This document shows, in pieces, positions 26,265 to 35,738 of a DNA stretch of 64,000 nucleotides; the stretch's first letter is position 1, and each line of letters opens with the position of its first letter. The DNA comes from Gammaproteobacteria bacterium. GTDB lineage: Bacteria > Pseudomonadota > Gammaproteobacteria > UBA4575. The stretch covers positions 124,001 to 188,000 of the forward strand of contig JANQOB010000020.1 of assembly GCA_028279275.1 (NCBI GenBank). The letters run 5' to 3'. The translations under genes were made by a program, and so were the position numbers. Below the pieces are notes generated by a model. The model saw only the letters and a program-made list of their open reading frames with translations. It searched no databases and was not told the origin of the DNA.

Positions 26265-27242
26265 TTACGATTGAGTAGCTTTGCGATCTTTTGCTCCTAG
26301 GCAGGCTGCTGTGAATACTAAACGTATCAATGCCCAACGAGGCGAAAGTCCAAGCTTTCGAATTTCAGGCATTTTAAATAGATCGATTACTTTTCGAGCA
26401 CCGATTCTGTCACCCAATCGCAAACGTCGATAAGTTCCTGCAAGTATAAACTGATGGAAATAACGAGTTTGTGCTCGCCTTAAAACATGTTCAGGTAGTA
26501 AACCTTGTGGAACAAATTTCTGAAATATACCAGTGAGTATCGTGATTGCTTCCTCATTGAAGATGGCATAACTATCTGCACCAGGGTGCACATAGTAAGC
26601 GCATGTAACAGAAGGTAGTACTCTTAGCCCATATGTGCTGAAAAGACGAATATATATGAGAAAATCTTCTTTACCCGCATAGCCCGATTCAAACAACCCA
26701 ATTTCAGCATAAGCATCGCGATGTATTAAAATTGCAGGCATACGCACCATGGATGAATTCGATAGTAACCTTTGTAAAGCGACTGGTGGTGGAAAAAATT
26801 GATTGTGTTTATATGTATGGGTACGGAGTACTTGATTGTTAGGGTCGACGACGTGAACACCAAATAACAAAACTCGATCAGACGAAGAAGTGTTAATTAA
26901 ATCAGTAATAATCTTTGGTAATCCGTCAGGTAATAAAAAGTCATCGTCATGCAGAACCTGTATCCATTCACCGCTTGCCATGGAGATGGCTTGGTTTTGA
27001 TTTTCTATGCGGGGTAGCCCTGGCTGATTGTGGCGATAAAGAACAGTTCCAGGCCAAGTTTTTTTAAACTCATCAACGATCGCTTCTGACTCATTATTGG
27101 TTGAATTATCAGAGATTATGATTTCCACATTCTGAGCTTCTGAAGGCGCATTATCACTAACTGATGCAAGAGCACGTTGCAATAGATCTGGTCTATTATA
27201 AGTGGGAATGCAGATGCTTAATATAATTTGATTTGATTTCAT
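26265..27242 (-). CDS. Glycosyltransferase family 2
   Basis: A 325-residue GT-A fold transferase that adds a sugar from a nucleotide donor to a lipid-linked or growing EPS chain. The N-terminus is LSICIPTYNRPDLLQRALASV, followed by VEIIISDNSTNNES and the metal-binding LHDDDFLLPDG. No membrane segment is evident, so it works at the inner face of the membrane. The gene is isolated on the minus strand, followed by a 3' gap and preceded by a region with a decayed gene. Confidence 0.9.
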   Translation of the reverse strand: MKSNQIILSICIPTYNRPDLLQRALASVSDNAPSEAQNVEIIISDNSTNNESEAIVDEFKKTWPGTVLYRHNQPGLPRIENQNQAISMASGEWIQVLHDDDFLLPDGLPKIITDLINTSSSDRVLLFGVHVVDPNNQVLRTHTYKHNQFFPPPVALQRLLSNSSMVRMPAILIHRDAYAEIGLFESGYAGKEDFLIYIRLFSTYGLRVLPSVTCAYYVHPGADSYAIFNEEAITILTGIFQKFVPQGLLPEHVLRRAQTRYFHQFILAGTYRRLRLGDRIGARKVIDLFKMPEIRKLGLSPRWALIRLVFTAACLGAKDRKATQS

Positions 27243-27334
27243 TTATCCACATGTCATCAATGTAAAAGCATGCTTAAACTTACCACGATTAAGTGAGATT
27301 CAACTATTAACTAGTTCTAATAAATTAAAACTGG

Positions 27335-27590
27335 TTAGTGTGGTAGGTGGCGCTCTACAAGAGCCTCTAAATTCTTAATTTCTTCTTTATAGAAACGTTT
27401 TGTTATATCTGAACGTTGTTCATTGCTAAAAGGTGCTGCGTGTTTGAATTTACTTACATATCTTTGATATTGGTGTCCAGTATGTTTTACGGCACTGTGA
27501 TGTGAGTCCTTTATTCTATTTTTACAAATTAATCTCCATAACTATTATCTAGAGCAAATGCAGGATTTACAGAATCATCGATACGTGATA
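27335..27590 (-). pseudogene. Remnant of a sulfotransferase-like gene, C-terminal end
   Basis: The 504-bp gap 27243-27746 is not empty. On the minus strand, 27335 to about 27515 reads as a compact C-terminus, KDSHHSAVKHTGHQYQRYV, then KFKHAAPFSNEQRSDITKRF and YKEEIKNLEALVERHLPH, ending in TAA. This has the look of the last 60 residues of a sulfotransferase, where a helix with a Leu-rich end closes the domain. Upstream, RIDDSVNPAFALDNSYGD continues in another frame, so a frameshift and stop separate the pieces, and no start or P-loop is left. I infer a gene in decay next to two intact sulfotransferase genes. Confidence 0.55.
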
Positions 27591-27746
27591 TTCACCACTG
27601 TTTTTACATGGCATTTCTATATAATTGTGTTTACTTTATTATCTAGGTGTTTATCAGACATTCCTTCTACATTACTTTGTGTCTTGTTACATAAAAATAG
27701 TTAAATATTTTTATTTAGTTTTAATTATCAACTAGAAACTTAAAAG

Positions 27747-28901
27747 ATGGCAACAAAAGATAAAATCGCTTTAATTTCTTTAATTCTTCCAAGTTACAAG
27801 GTATTCATATGTGAGGCCCTTGATAAGCAATATAGCGATAATTTTTTTGTTTTACACGGGCAAGAGAGGACAGGTACAACTCCTAGAGATATTACCGATC
27901 TGCCCATCCAGAATAATATTAATGTCAAGAATAAATATTGGTTAATTAAAGGAATCGATCTTTCGTGGATGCCCGTTATTTGGTGGCTTCTATCTAATCG
28001 CCCAAAAACGATTATCCTAGGTGATGGGGTCAGGATTCTTAATAATTACGTGCTGCACTTTCTGAGCAAGTTAATTGGAACCAAGGTATTGTATTACACA
28101 CATGGGTATAACCATCAGGCTGATTTTTCTAGAAACTCCTCAGTACAAAGCGTTACAGAACGCATACGACAGTTTTATTTCAAACATAGTGATGCTTTGA
28201 TTGTATATACGCAGGCTAATAAAGCTTATCTAAAAGAAGTTGGGATCGATAAAGAAATTTTTGTATCTCCTAACACTTTGGACACGCCTAAATTGTTTGA
28301 AAGACAGGCAGAAGTTAGCAGAGAAATGATAAAAAAATTAAAACAGTCATTTGGTGCTGAGGAACATCAAAAAGTTATCGTTTATCTAGGCAGAATGGTA
28401 GCTGAAAAAGAAGTCAATTTGTTTGTAGATTTAATAAGGCAACTAAATCTTATATCGAAATCTTCATATTTTGGTCTAGCTATTGGTGATGGCGCTTTAC
28501 TTGAAGAGCTAAAAGAATACTCTCGAGATTTACCTATACATTTCTGCGGCCATCAGAGCGGTCAAGAACTAGCTGATTACCTGGCTTGTTCTGATTGTAT
28601 GTTCATCCCAAGCCATGTTGGGCTTGCGATTGTTGAGTCATTTTGTGCAGGGAAACCGTTTATCACTTGTGAAGGGCGTCACCATAGCCCTGAGATTGAT
28701 TACCTCGAACATGATGTAAATGGAATAATATTAAAAACTGCGGACCCACAAAAAATGGCTCCTGAAGTTGCGCAGATCTTAGACGATGAAAAAAAGTTAT
28801 CTCAAATGTCTCATGAAGCAATTAAGACAGCGCATGATTTACATCCAGATGACGCAGTTGGTGCGTTCGTAAAAGCTATTGAATATGTAAATACAAAGTA
28901 G
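27747..28901 (+). CDS. Glycosyltransferase family 4 (GT-B fold)
   Basis: A 384-residue retaining glycosyltransferase. The C-terminal nucleotide-binding half shows VIVYLGRMVAEKEVNLFVDL, HFCGHQSGQELADYLACSD and the donor-site block PSHVGLAIVESFCAGKPFITCE, where the Glu of the usual E-x7-E motif is kept. The N-terminal half binds the acceptor and has a histidine-rich YYTHGYNHQ stretch. It stands alone on the plus strand between leftward genes. Confidence 0.88.
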   Translation: MATKDKIALISLILPSYKVFICEALDKQYSDNFFVLHGQERTGTTPRDITDLPIQNNINVKNKYWLIKGIDLSWMPVIWWLLSNRPKTIILGDGVRILNNYVLHFLSKLIGTKVLYYTHGYNHQADFSRNSSVQSVTERIRQFYFKHSDALIVYTQANKAYLKEVGIDKEIFVSPNTLDTPKLFERQAEVSREMIKKLKQSFGAEEHQKVIVYLGRMVAEKEVNLFVDLIRQLNLISKSSYFGLAIGDGALLEELKEYSRDLPIHFCGHQSGQELADYLACSDCMFIPSHVGLAIVESFCAGKPFITCEGRHHSPEIDYLEHDVNGIILKTADPQKMAPEVAQILDDEKKLSQMSHEAIKTAHDLHPDDAVGAFVKAIEYVNTK

Positions 28902-28931
28902 CTAACCCAATAACAAAAAATGTAACCTTAT

Positions 28932-29678
28932 TTAAATTGCTATGTTTAGTAATTTTTCGTAGCGATTTTTAATATTTTCGTCATTGACAATTTTCATTTC
29001 ACTTATTACTGCTTTAGATGCTTCAATCCCATCCGATTTATAAATTGGGGTATGTTTATATGCTTGCAGCATTGCTTCTTCAAAATCTATGTCGAGAAAA
29101 GTGCATAATTTTTTTGCCGTTTCTTCTGGTTTTGTTACTAAGCTATTAAAATTTACAATCATCATTCTGCTACTGTTATCTTCGTATACAGTATGCATAA
29201 CTTCTATTGCTCTTGACCATTCGGCTATAGCCTCTTGTTCCGTACGGCTGGTTCTTTTTTGCATCGACTGAGTAACACTTTCGACATCACGGATAATCGC
29301 AATGACCTTAAGCTCACTATTCAAAACATAGTCCGAAATTGAGTAACGAGACATTGCTTTTTTGAAAAGTGGAGTCACGTTTCTCAATTTTGGTATTCTT
29401 GCAAGCACAAGGTCGATTATGCTCCAGTAATAATTTAGTTCGATTTGATTAGGCACACAAAGCTTTACACCTTTATATTGTCTTGCAAGTATGCGACCCG
29501 CTCCACCCCATAGGTCTTCAAACAATACACCAACTTTGGAATGTGTGGCTAACATTGTTGCAAGTAAAGTAGTGCCAGATCGTGCAGCACCTAATATTAA
29601 AAGGTTTGCCTCTGCTTCGTACATGGAAGGACGAGAAGGGCGCAATAACTTCTTATGAAATTCTTGAAATGAATACAT
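28932..29678 (-). CDS. PAPS-dependent sulfotransferase family protein
   Basis: A 248-residue cytoplasmic enzyme of the sulfotransferase fold. The 5'-phosphosulfate loop is at residues 30-38 (GAARSGTTLL region) and the 3'-phosphate block is VIAIIRDVESVTQSMQKR. It should transfer sulfate from PAPS to a hydroxyl or amino group, most likely on an EPS sugar or lipid-linked intermediate, given the neighbours. It is on the short side for the family. Convergent with the glycosyltransferase at 27747, 30 bp apart. Confidence 0.87.
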   Translation of the reverse strand: MYSFQEFHKKLLRPSRPSMYEAEANLLILGAARSGTTLLATMLATHSKVGVLFEDLWGGAGRILARQYKGVKLCVPNQIELNYYWSIIDLVLARIPKLRNVTPLFKKAMSRYSISDYVLNSELKVIAIIRDVESVTQSMQKRTSRTEQEAIAEWSRAIEVMHTVYEDNSSRMMIVNFNSLVTKPEETAKKLCTFLDIDFEEAMLQAYKHTPIYKSDGIEASKAVISEMKIVNDENIKNRYEKLLNIAI

Positions 29679-29780
29679 TTATTTTCTGGTATTTAAGGTT
29701 GAGTGAACTTTATTATATAAAGTAGATTATTCTTGAACTAAATATACTTCACTTATATTTTTCTAGAGTACTATATATTT

Positions 29781-31076
29781 TCACGCTGCTGTAAATGCCT
29801 TTACGTCTGCGGCGAATACTTGTCGTGTTCCATTTGCATAGCCATTGAAAACAACTATTGTGCCAGTTGAATCCCAGGCAGGATGAGCATCTACTCTCAT
29901 TTCTCGACTTGGTCCAGCATATTTTGGCTCCATCATCATGCGCGCTAAAACATGCTCTGTATTAGAATTCATATCTATAAGACGTATGGGCACTGTTCCA
30001 TCACCATAAGAAGTAGGTTCAGTCGGGTAAGTGTCTGTCAATATAAAACGTCCATTTTGATGTAATGATGGATGGCCAGAGCCTCGAGCATCGTGCATGC
30101 CCTCTGGCTGGCCACCGTCATATCGGAATTTCGCAAATCTTAAACCATCTCCATATATATTCAGGTTCATCATGACGTGTCTGCCATCAGGGCACCAATT
30201 TGGATGATGGCCTCCACGTGCCCAGTCTTCAGCTTTAACTGCTAATTGTATATCAGATCCATCTGCTGCCATTGTGACCACATGTTTGCGCATGCGTTTC
30301 TTACTTGCTGCTTTCAATCTACGGATTGAAAGTAAGCGTTGCAAAACGGGTGTTGGTGGAACCCAACGAACTACTAACATTAATCGATCACCTTGTGGAT
30401 TCCACTTAGCATGAAAAGCATAAAAGTTACCATTCTGGTATTTGTCTTCTTGTAATGCTGGGCAGGCATCAACAATTTGTCTAAGCGAAGCTAAGAGATG
30501 AGATTTCCCAGTTTCTAAATCCGTGATAAACAATCCATCATCATCAGGTGCACCATAATTGACGGGGACATTGTTGGGTGGAGCTAATACACCATAGCCA
30601 AGTTGTGTGCGCCCTGTTCTTAATAAGCAAGGGCTTGCGATTTGTTTTCCATTTGGTGAAACATGATAAATTGTGCCTGGAAGGTGATTTTTTTCCCCTG
30701 TGTTAAAGTCAAATTGGACTCCAAATGGTGACCATTTTTCTATGTCCATATCATTAAAAAATAATTCATCATCTGATTCACCCCATTGGACTTGTGCACC
30801 CAACTGGGTGTCCCAACCATAGGTCTCAGCTACTGCTGTCTCACTACCTGTCATTAGGTCTATGACAATAACCTGAGCAGCCTCGCCTGGACGAGGAGTG
30901 CGCTCTTCACATGGAAATTTTGTAACGGCCAGGTAACGACCTGATGGGCTAATAGGATTCGAATCAAAAAATCTATGAATTACTGCTTTCTGATTCGGTG
31001 TTAAGCAATAAATAGGAACCGATGGGTTGTATTCAGTATAGCGTGGGAAATTGAGGGATAAATCTGGTAAGGACAT
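29781..31076 (-). CDS. Beta-propeller protein resembling oligogalacturonide lyase (PL22-like)
   Basis: A 431-residue protein built of WD40/PD40-like blades (SPSGRYLAVTKF, SPNGKQIASP, NPQGDRLMLVV, DSTGTIVVFNG). Two blades have histidines where the PL22 lyases bind their metal: HHPNWCPDGRHVMMNLN and GSGHPSLHQNGRFILTDTY, followed by DAHPAWDS. That pattern suggests a polysaccharide lyase acting on uronic-acid oligomers, but a purely structural or binding role is possible. There is no signal peptide, so it is probably cytoplasmic, which fits PL22 enzymes that finish degradation inside the cell. Leftward single gene. Confidence 0.65.
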   Translation of the reverse strand: MSLPDLSLNFPRYTEYNPSVPIYCLTPNQKAVIHRFFDSNPISPSGRYLAVTKFPCEERTPRPGEAAQVIVIDLMTGSETAVAETYGWDTQLGAQVQWGESDDELFFNDMDIEKWSPFGVQFDFNTGEKNHLPGTIYHVSPNGKQIASPCLLRTGRTQLGYGVLAPPNNVPVNYGAPDDDGLFITDLETGKSHLLASLRQIVDACPALQEDKYQNGNFYAFHAKWNPQGDRLMLVVRWVPPTPVLQRLLSIRRLKAASKKRMRKHVVTMAADGSDIQLAVKAEDWARGGHHPNWCPDGRHVMMNLNIYGDGLRFAKFRYDGGQPEGMHDARGSGHPSLHQNGRFILTDTYPTEPTSYGDGTVPIRLIDMNSNTEHVLARMMMEPKYAGPSREMRVDAHPAWDSTGTIVVFNGYANGTRQVFAADVKAFTAA

Positions 31077-31410
31077 ATGTAATCTCGAGCCGACTACGAA
31101 TAAGAAATTTGAGACTAAGCTGAATGATAATTTTATGTGTTCGTTACAATGCCAGTTATTTTATATATTTACTGTGAACTAATCATCGGCAATGTGTTTA
31201 TGACAGAAATTTTTACCATGCGAACTAACACACAAAAAATAATTATGAACCACATCACAACTAGGTCGCATAGCCTAGTGCCAGAGGTAGTCTATGTCGT
31301 ATAACATAGTAGCCAGGAAGCGATTTTGTTCATGATTACTGCTAGGCTGAATTTTATGGGTGAAATTGTCCGAGGCATGTAGTGTCCTTTCAAAAATATG
31401 GTAAAATTCA
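31077..31410. promoter_or_regulatory. Divergent control region with CRP-like site and palindromes
   Basis: This 334-bp gap separates the leftward propeller gene from the rightward sulfotransferase gene. TATGA-N6-TCACA at 31244-31259 differs from the CRP consensus at one base. ACTAGG-N8-CCTAGT follows at 31260-31279 and CTATGT-N6-ACATAG at 31292-31309. The latter contains TATAAC (31300-31305), a possible -10 element; its start point near 31312 would put the CRP-like site about 60 bp upstream, the classic spacing for activation from a distal CRP site. No small gene is evident in the gap. Confidence 0.5.
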
Positions 31411-32325
31411 GTGACTTATAAACAAAATTATCCAGGTAAAGATTTTTTGAATAATCAACCAGGGAACCTCCCGGTATTCATAGGTATTGGGGCGCAACGA
31501 TCTGGGTCGACCTGGTTACATGAAAACCTCAAACCACACCCAGAAATTTGGCTTCCTCCAACTAAAGAACTACATTATTTTAATGATCTTCGTGACGGCC
31601 CTTTTTTCTGTGAGAGGTACAGAAAAAAACTCAAAGCAAGAGTTGGGAAAACAAAAAACGCATTGCTTCGTGGAGAGTGGTCATACGCCGATTTTAAATG
31701 GGATATAAGATATTTATTTATGCCCAGATCAGATCGTTGGTACACGAAATTATTTTCACAAGGTAAACAACTCGTTGCTGGTGAAATTACACCTGCTTAT
31801 TCTACTTTAACAAGTGATATTGTAGCTTCGATTAAGCAAATTAACCCAGAGTTGAAAATTATTTTTCTCATGCGAGACCCGATAGACCGTTCATGGTCTC
31901 ATGCAAGGAAAGATCTATCTAATTTATACAACAAACCTCTAGAGGAAATACCGTCTGAGACGGTTATAAAGTGGTTCAATGAACCTGAATGTGCATTGCG
32001 CTCTGATTACATGCGTACATTGGAAATTTGGTCATCTCATTTTGCGAAAGAACAAATTTTTATTGGGTTTCTCGAAGAGATTAAGTCAGATCCTGAAAAT
32101 TTTCTACTTCGAATCTACGATTTTTTAGGCGTTGAAAAATCAACTAAATATTTGCCAGAATCTCTTCGTGCAGCAGTCAACACTAGAAAAAAAATAGATA
32201 TAGCTCCCGAGTATGAATATGAGCTTGCAAAAATTCATGAACCAAAGCTAGCGAAACTTAAAGAAAAGTTCGATACATATCCTAAGCAATGGCATGAGCG
32301 ATGCGTAGCAGTACTAAATTCTTAA
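31411..32325 (+). CDS. Sulfotransferase domain protein
   Basis: A 304-residue sulfotransferase. The phosphosulfate loop is FIGIGAQRSGSTWLHENL at about residues 23-40, followed by PTKELHYFND, and the 3'-phosphate block is IIFLMRDPIDRSWSHARK. The C-terminal GVEKSTKYLPESLRAAVNT is also typical of bacterial members that sulfate glycans or glycolipids. It reads from GTG 31411; no ATG is available upstream in frame and the Shine-Dalgarno is weak. It ends 35 bp before the convergent BNR-repeat gene. Confidence 0.88.
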   Translation: MTYKQNYPGKDFLNNQPGNLPVFIGIGAQRSGSTWLHENLKPHPEIWLPPTKELHYFNDLRDGPFFCERYRKKLKARVGKTKNALLRGEWSYADFKWDIRYLFMPRSDRWYTKLFSQGKQLVAGEITPAYSTLTSDIVASIKQINPELKIIFLMRDPIDRSWSHARKDLSNLYNKPLEEIPSETVIKWFNEPECALRSDYMRTLEIWSSHFAKEQIFIGFLEEIKSDPENFLLRIYDFLGVEKSTKYLPESLRAAVNTRKKIDIAPEYEYELAKIHEPKLAKLKEKFDTYPKQWHERCVAVLNS

Positions 32326-32359
32326 TAACTTTTTATATCGTTCGCTAGTTCGAATTGAA

Positions 32360-33712
32360 TTATTTTTTACTCTGGAGTAATTTTAACTTAGTGGGTGGAG
32401 ACAAAGATGAGTTTTGCTCATTTGAAAAACTAGCAGTGTATATTTTAATCGAATTACCTATATGGGTTTGAAACCGTATTTGATCAGTTTGTTTGAGAAA
32501 AGCATCGTCTAATGTGGTTGATTCAGCCTTTACACTCAGTGCGTAACTTTTCCAGCTATTTCCATTGTCCCAACTTTTATGTAGCTTTCCGTTTCCAACG
32601 GCTATAAGCACACCATCCGAGTTTACTGTCAATATTGAAGGTGAATTAGCAGGGAATGATTTTTTGTTACTCCATTTACTACCGTTCCAGACTTTAAAGT
32701 AGCTCACGCCATTTCCTTTCGAGCGATCTTCAAAAGCAACAATTGGGTTGCCGCTTTTGGTAACCGCTACATATGTCCTGGTATTGTAGATTCCGCGTGA
32801 TGCACGTTCTACAACATCACCATTTTGAGGTGTTATAGGTAAAGAATTGATCTTTGATCCGTTAGCTCTTTTAAATGTATTACCACCATCATCTGAATAA
32901 GCATACATAATATGGCTAGCCTCTCTTCCCGGTGCTATGAATACATCCCAACTTATATGCATGCGGTTAGAATTATCGAAGAAGATTTTTGCTCTATAAC
33001 CTTGATAGCCAGTGCTTTTGTTATTTTCACGCATTGAGCTATCACTCCAAAAGAAAGTTTTAACACCATGTTCATAATTTGTTCCGCCAAGCATAGCCCA
33101 GCGTTTAGTGGCTGAATTATACTTGGCTATACCAATTCCCTGGCTTCCATCAACTCCATATTTCTCATTTCGATGAGTTCTATGGCGGAAAGTAACGTAA
33201 AGATTTCCTCTATTGTCACGGGTGAAAGAAGGATAGGTAATTAATTTACCTGGGATAGTTCTACTTGATTTACCTACATAGGTAAAAGAGCTAATGTCAC
33301 CCGGTTTATTAGAAACCTTATATTGCCAACCTCTGTCACCTTCCTTGCGTAGTGAATGGTGCATGTTATAGGCAATGTGAATATAGCCTTCTTTGTCAAT
33401 TCCGAGTGATGGCAGATTATGGTTCTTACCTCTCACACCATTTTTGTGAATTACACTTGTCGTTATTTTTCCATTGGGTGTTTTTTTTGCGACCATTGTA
33501 CGCATTTGATTGTCAACCCAAACAAAATAAATGTTATTGTTATACGTTGAGACCGGTGTTTGCCAGTGAACAGCCTCATAGGCCTTGAACTCCATTTCCT
33601 TTTCTACATTAATTGAATTCTTTTCAGCTGAATTAACATGCTGTGAAATTAAAAATGTTAGTAGCAATAGCACTAAGCAAAAATTTGGAGTAGCTGATTT
33701 TAATAATTTCAT
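32360..33712 (-). CDS. Secreted BNR-repeat protein, possible polysaccharide lyase
   Basis: A 450-residue exported protein with signal peptide (hydrophobic FCLVLLLLTFLISQHVNSA) and a seven-bladed propeller of the BNR_4 kind. KNHNLPSLGIDKEGYIHIAYNMHH and FTRDNRGNLYVTFRHRTHRN carry the His, Tyr and Arg residues seen in the catalytic cleft of ulvan-lyase-like PL24/PL25 propellers, and YAYSDDGGNTFKR and SWDNGNSWKS are Asp-box blades. It probably binds or cleaves an acidic, perhaps sulfated, polysaccharide outside the cell. Whether the catalytic set is complete needs alignment; a sialidase-like or lectin role is the alternative. Confidence 0.68.
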   Translation of the reverse strand: MKLLKSATPNFCLVLLLLTFLISQHVNSAEKNSINVEKEMEFKAYEAVHWQTPVSTYNNNIYFVWVDNQMRTMVAKKTPNGKITTSVIHKNGVRGKNHNLPSLGIDKEGYIHIAYNMHHSLRKEGDRGWQYKVSNKPGDISSFTYVGKSSRTIPGKLITYPSFTRDNRGNLYVTFRHRTHRNEKYGVDGSQGIGIAKYNSATKRWAMLGGTNYEHGVKTFFWSDSSMRENNKSTGYQGYRAKIFFDNSNRMHISWDVFIAPGREASHIMYAYSDDGGNTFKRANGSKINSLPITPQNGDVVERASRGIYNTRTYVAVTKSGNPIVAFEDRSKGNGVSYFKVWNGSKWSNKKSFPANSPSILTVNSDGVLIAVGNGKLHKSWDNGNSWKSYALSVKAESTTLDDAFLKQTDQIRFQTHIGNSIKIYTASFSNEQNSSLSPPTKLKLLQSKK

Positions 33713-34379
33713 AAAATAATAATTTTTTTTACTGTCGGATTTGATGTATTTATTTGATAAAAGTTTCAGTTTTTATATTGGATTAATTAAATTCAGGTTC
33801 GTTCTAAGTTATATTTGAGAGACTTTTGATAATTAATTATGTGTATGAATGCTAAACATATTGTGTTTCAGAAATACGATAAATAATTATTTATGCGCAC
33901 TGTTATTTTTTATTAATTAAAAATATGCCCCCAAAAATGTAAGCCATTTGATTCCGATTCTATTTCTAAGTCTTGGTTTCCACTTAATTTATTCAAGAAT
34001 CATAGTGGATGTAGAAATTCACTTTAGATCAAATGGTTATTTTGAAAAAGCCAAATGAATTTACGATTAAATTTTATTTTATCCTATAGTAGCCAGATCT
34101 ATAGATATCTTTTGGGTACCATTTATCGGTGGATTGTAACCATTTAGACTTTTACCTGATTTGTATATTTATCATTTACAGCTAGAAATTAATAATTGAT
34201 AAATTCAGGATTATCCTTTATGCAAGTCTAGATTTCTCAAGTTTTGTTAATCATTCTGGAAAACGACTGTAATGTTTTGATTGTTTTGCAAGAATCGGAA
34301 GTTCTTATCTGTTTTCATCAAAATTATTTTTTTTTAAGATATGCCATACGGTAAGAGCATAAAGCTACTATTTACTTTC
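33713..34379. other. Long AT-rich gap with no supported gene
   Basis: About 670 bp between two leftward genes. I find no convincing open frame, CRP-type site or strong terminator. On the minus strand near 33930-34020 a piece reads IKWKPRLRNRIGIKWLTFLG between stops, which may be a scrap of a lost gene, but I cannot name it. The left end should hold the promoter of the BNR-repeat gene (start 33712) and the right end the 3' region of wzx. Confidence 0.5.
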
Positions 34380-35732
34380 TTATGCTTGTTTAAAATTTAC
34401 TTTTCCAAAGATTGTTGGGTGCAAATTAAGTCGCCGTTTTACAAGTACAAACAAAATTATGTTCCAAGTGAGTAGGCTGCATGTGGATGCCCATGCGGCA
34501 CCTTCCAATCCCCATGTTGGTATAAAGAGTGCACATAATAAAACATTTAGAACCACCCCAATTGATTTTCCCTTTATGGTGTCCATCTCAAAACCAGCTG
34601 CATTTAATAATAATCCTACTGGGCCTATTGCTGCGTTTAATAATAACCCTAAGCTCAGTATTGCTAGTGCTGTCGCGCCTCTTACAAACTCATCTCCGTA
34701 TAGAAGATGTAAACAATAATCTCCGAAAAAAATCAAAATAAAAGCAACCGGTAATCCGAATAAAACTACTAAACGGCATGCGAGGGTTACCATTTGCTGA
34801 AGTCGAGCATGGTCGCCTTCAGTATAAAGTTTTGCTACTAGAGGTAACAAAGCAGTATTCATTGCTTGCAAAATAAATGTAACTAACACACCTAGTACGA
34901 TCACACCTTTATAAACTCCAACATCTTCAATGTTGTTGAAAATACCTAGCATAATTATTCCAATTTCTGCGTTTATAGTTCCCATCCCACCAATAAGCGT
35001 GAATGCAACAGCCCCACGTAACCAACCTGATGTTTCAAATGTTGCTTTAAAACGTCTTATTTGTTTGGGTAAGTATCGAACTAGCAGAATATAGCCCACA
35101 AGAAATTCGATAAATACAGTCATCACATGAAGAGTCATTGCAACTAAGGGCGTAAATTCCGACGGACCTTTTAATAATAAAAATATGCCTATTAGTGTTA
35201 TAAAAAGTGCTGGTTGAATGAGTTGTTCTGGTATTTGTGCTAACACAGGACGATGCAGACCAACCAATGCACCGCGTCGAATTCCACTAAGCGCTATCCA
35301 TGGAATAATTGCTAAAGCGACTAAGAAGGTATAACGAGAAATTTGGCTGGTATCTATAAAAAGCGCAATGACTGTGGAAATGAATATGATCAAAAAAGAA
35401 AGACCTAGAACTAGCTGGTTTCCGCGTAATAACAGTCCTCTCATTGCACTCCATTTCTCACGGCTAAGGTAAACCGCAAAATTTCGAGTTACTAAATTAG
35501 GTAATCCTTGTCTAAAAGGTATAGCGGTTATAGCAATTAAAGATAGGGCATATGCAAATATCCCAAAACCTTCTGCTCCTAATGTTTTTGTTAAGGCAAT
35601 TGTCGCAGCTAGTTTTGCAAGAGCAGCAAAGATCTTGAGTAATATCGAACCACCGACTGCTTGCAAAAAACGTTGTTTAAGATTCGCAAATATTTCGGTT
35701 TTTTTTGAAGCATCAGGGCTTAGGCTTGACAT
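34380..35732 (-). CDS. wzx: Polysaccharide flippase, Wzx-like (MOP superfamily)
   Basis: A 450-residue inner-membrane protein with about 12-14 hydrophobic segments, for example GGSILLKIFAALAKLAATIAL at the start and LALAILSLGLLLNAAIGPVGLLLNAAG near the end. The N-terminal KTLGAEGFGIFAYALSL and the later GDEFVRGATALAILSLG are Polysacc_synt blocks. It should flip undecaprenyl-linked repeat units to the periplasm. It is the last gene of a leftward trio (GT2, Wzy, Wzx), 6 bp after wzy. Confidence 0.88.
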   Translation of the reverse strand: MSSLSPDASKKTEIFANLKQRFLQAVGGSILLKIFAALAKLAATIALTKTLGAEGFGIFAYALSLIAITAIPFRQGLPNLVTRNFAVYLSREKWSAMRGLLLRGNQLVLGLSFLIIFISTVIALFIDTSQISRYTFLVALAIIPWIALSGIRRGALVGLHRPVLAQIPEQLIQPALFITLIGIFLLLKGPSEFTPLVAMTLHVMTVFIEFLVGYILLVRYLPKQIRRFKATFETSGWLRGAVAFTLIGGMGTINAEIGIIMLGIFNNIEDVGVYKGVIVLGVLVTFILQAMNTALLPLVAKLYTEGDHARLQQMVTLACRLVVLFGLPVAFILIFFGDYCLHLLYGDEFVRGATALAILSLGLLLNAAIGPVGLLLNAAGFEMDTIKGKSIGVVLNVLLCALFIPTWGLEGAAWASTCSLLTWNIILFVLVKRRLNLHPTIFGKVNFKQA

Positions 35733-35738
35733 TCTGGT

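Noticed and set aside
27495..27510. TGTGATGTGAGTCCTT as a further CRP-like site
   Set aside because: Only one half-site matches, and it lies within the decayed sulfotransferase sequence.
33930..34020. A short minus-strand frame in the gap before wzx
   Set aside because: Only about 23 codons between stops and no recognisable family, so chance cannot be excluded.
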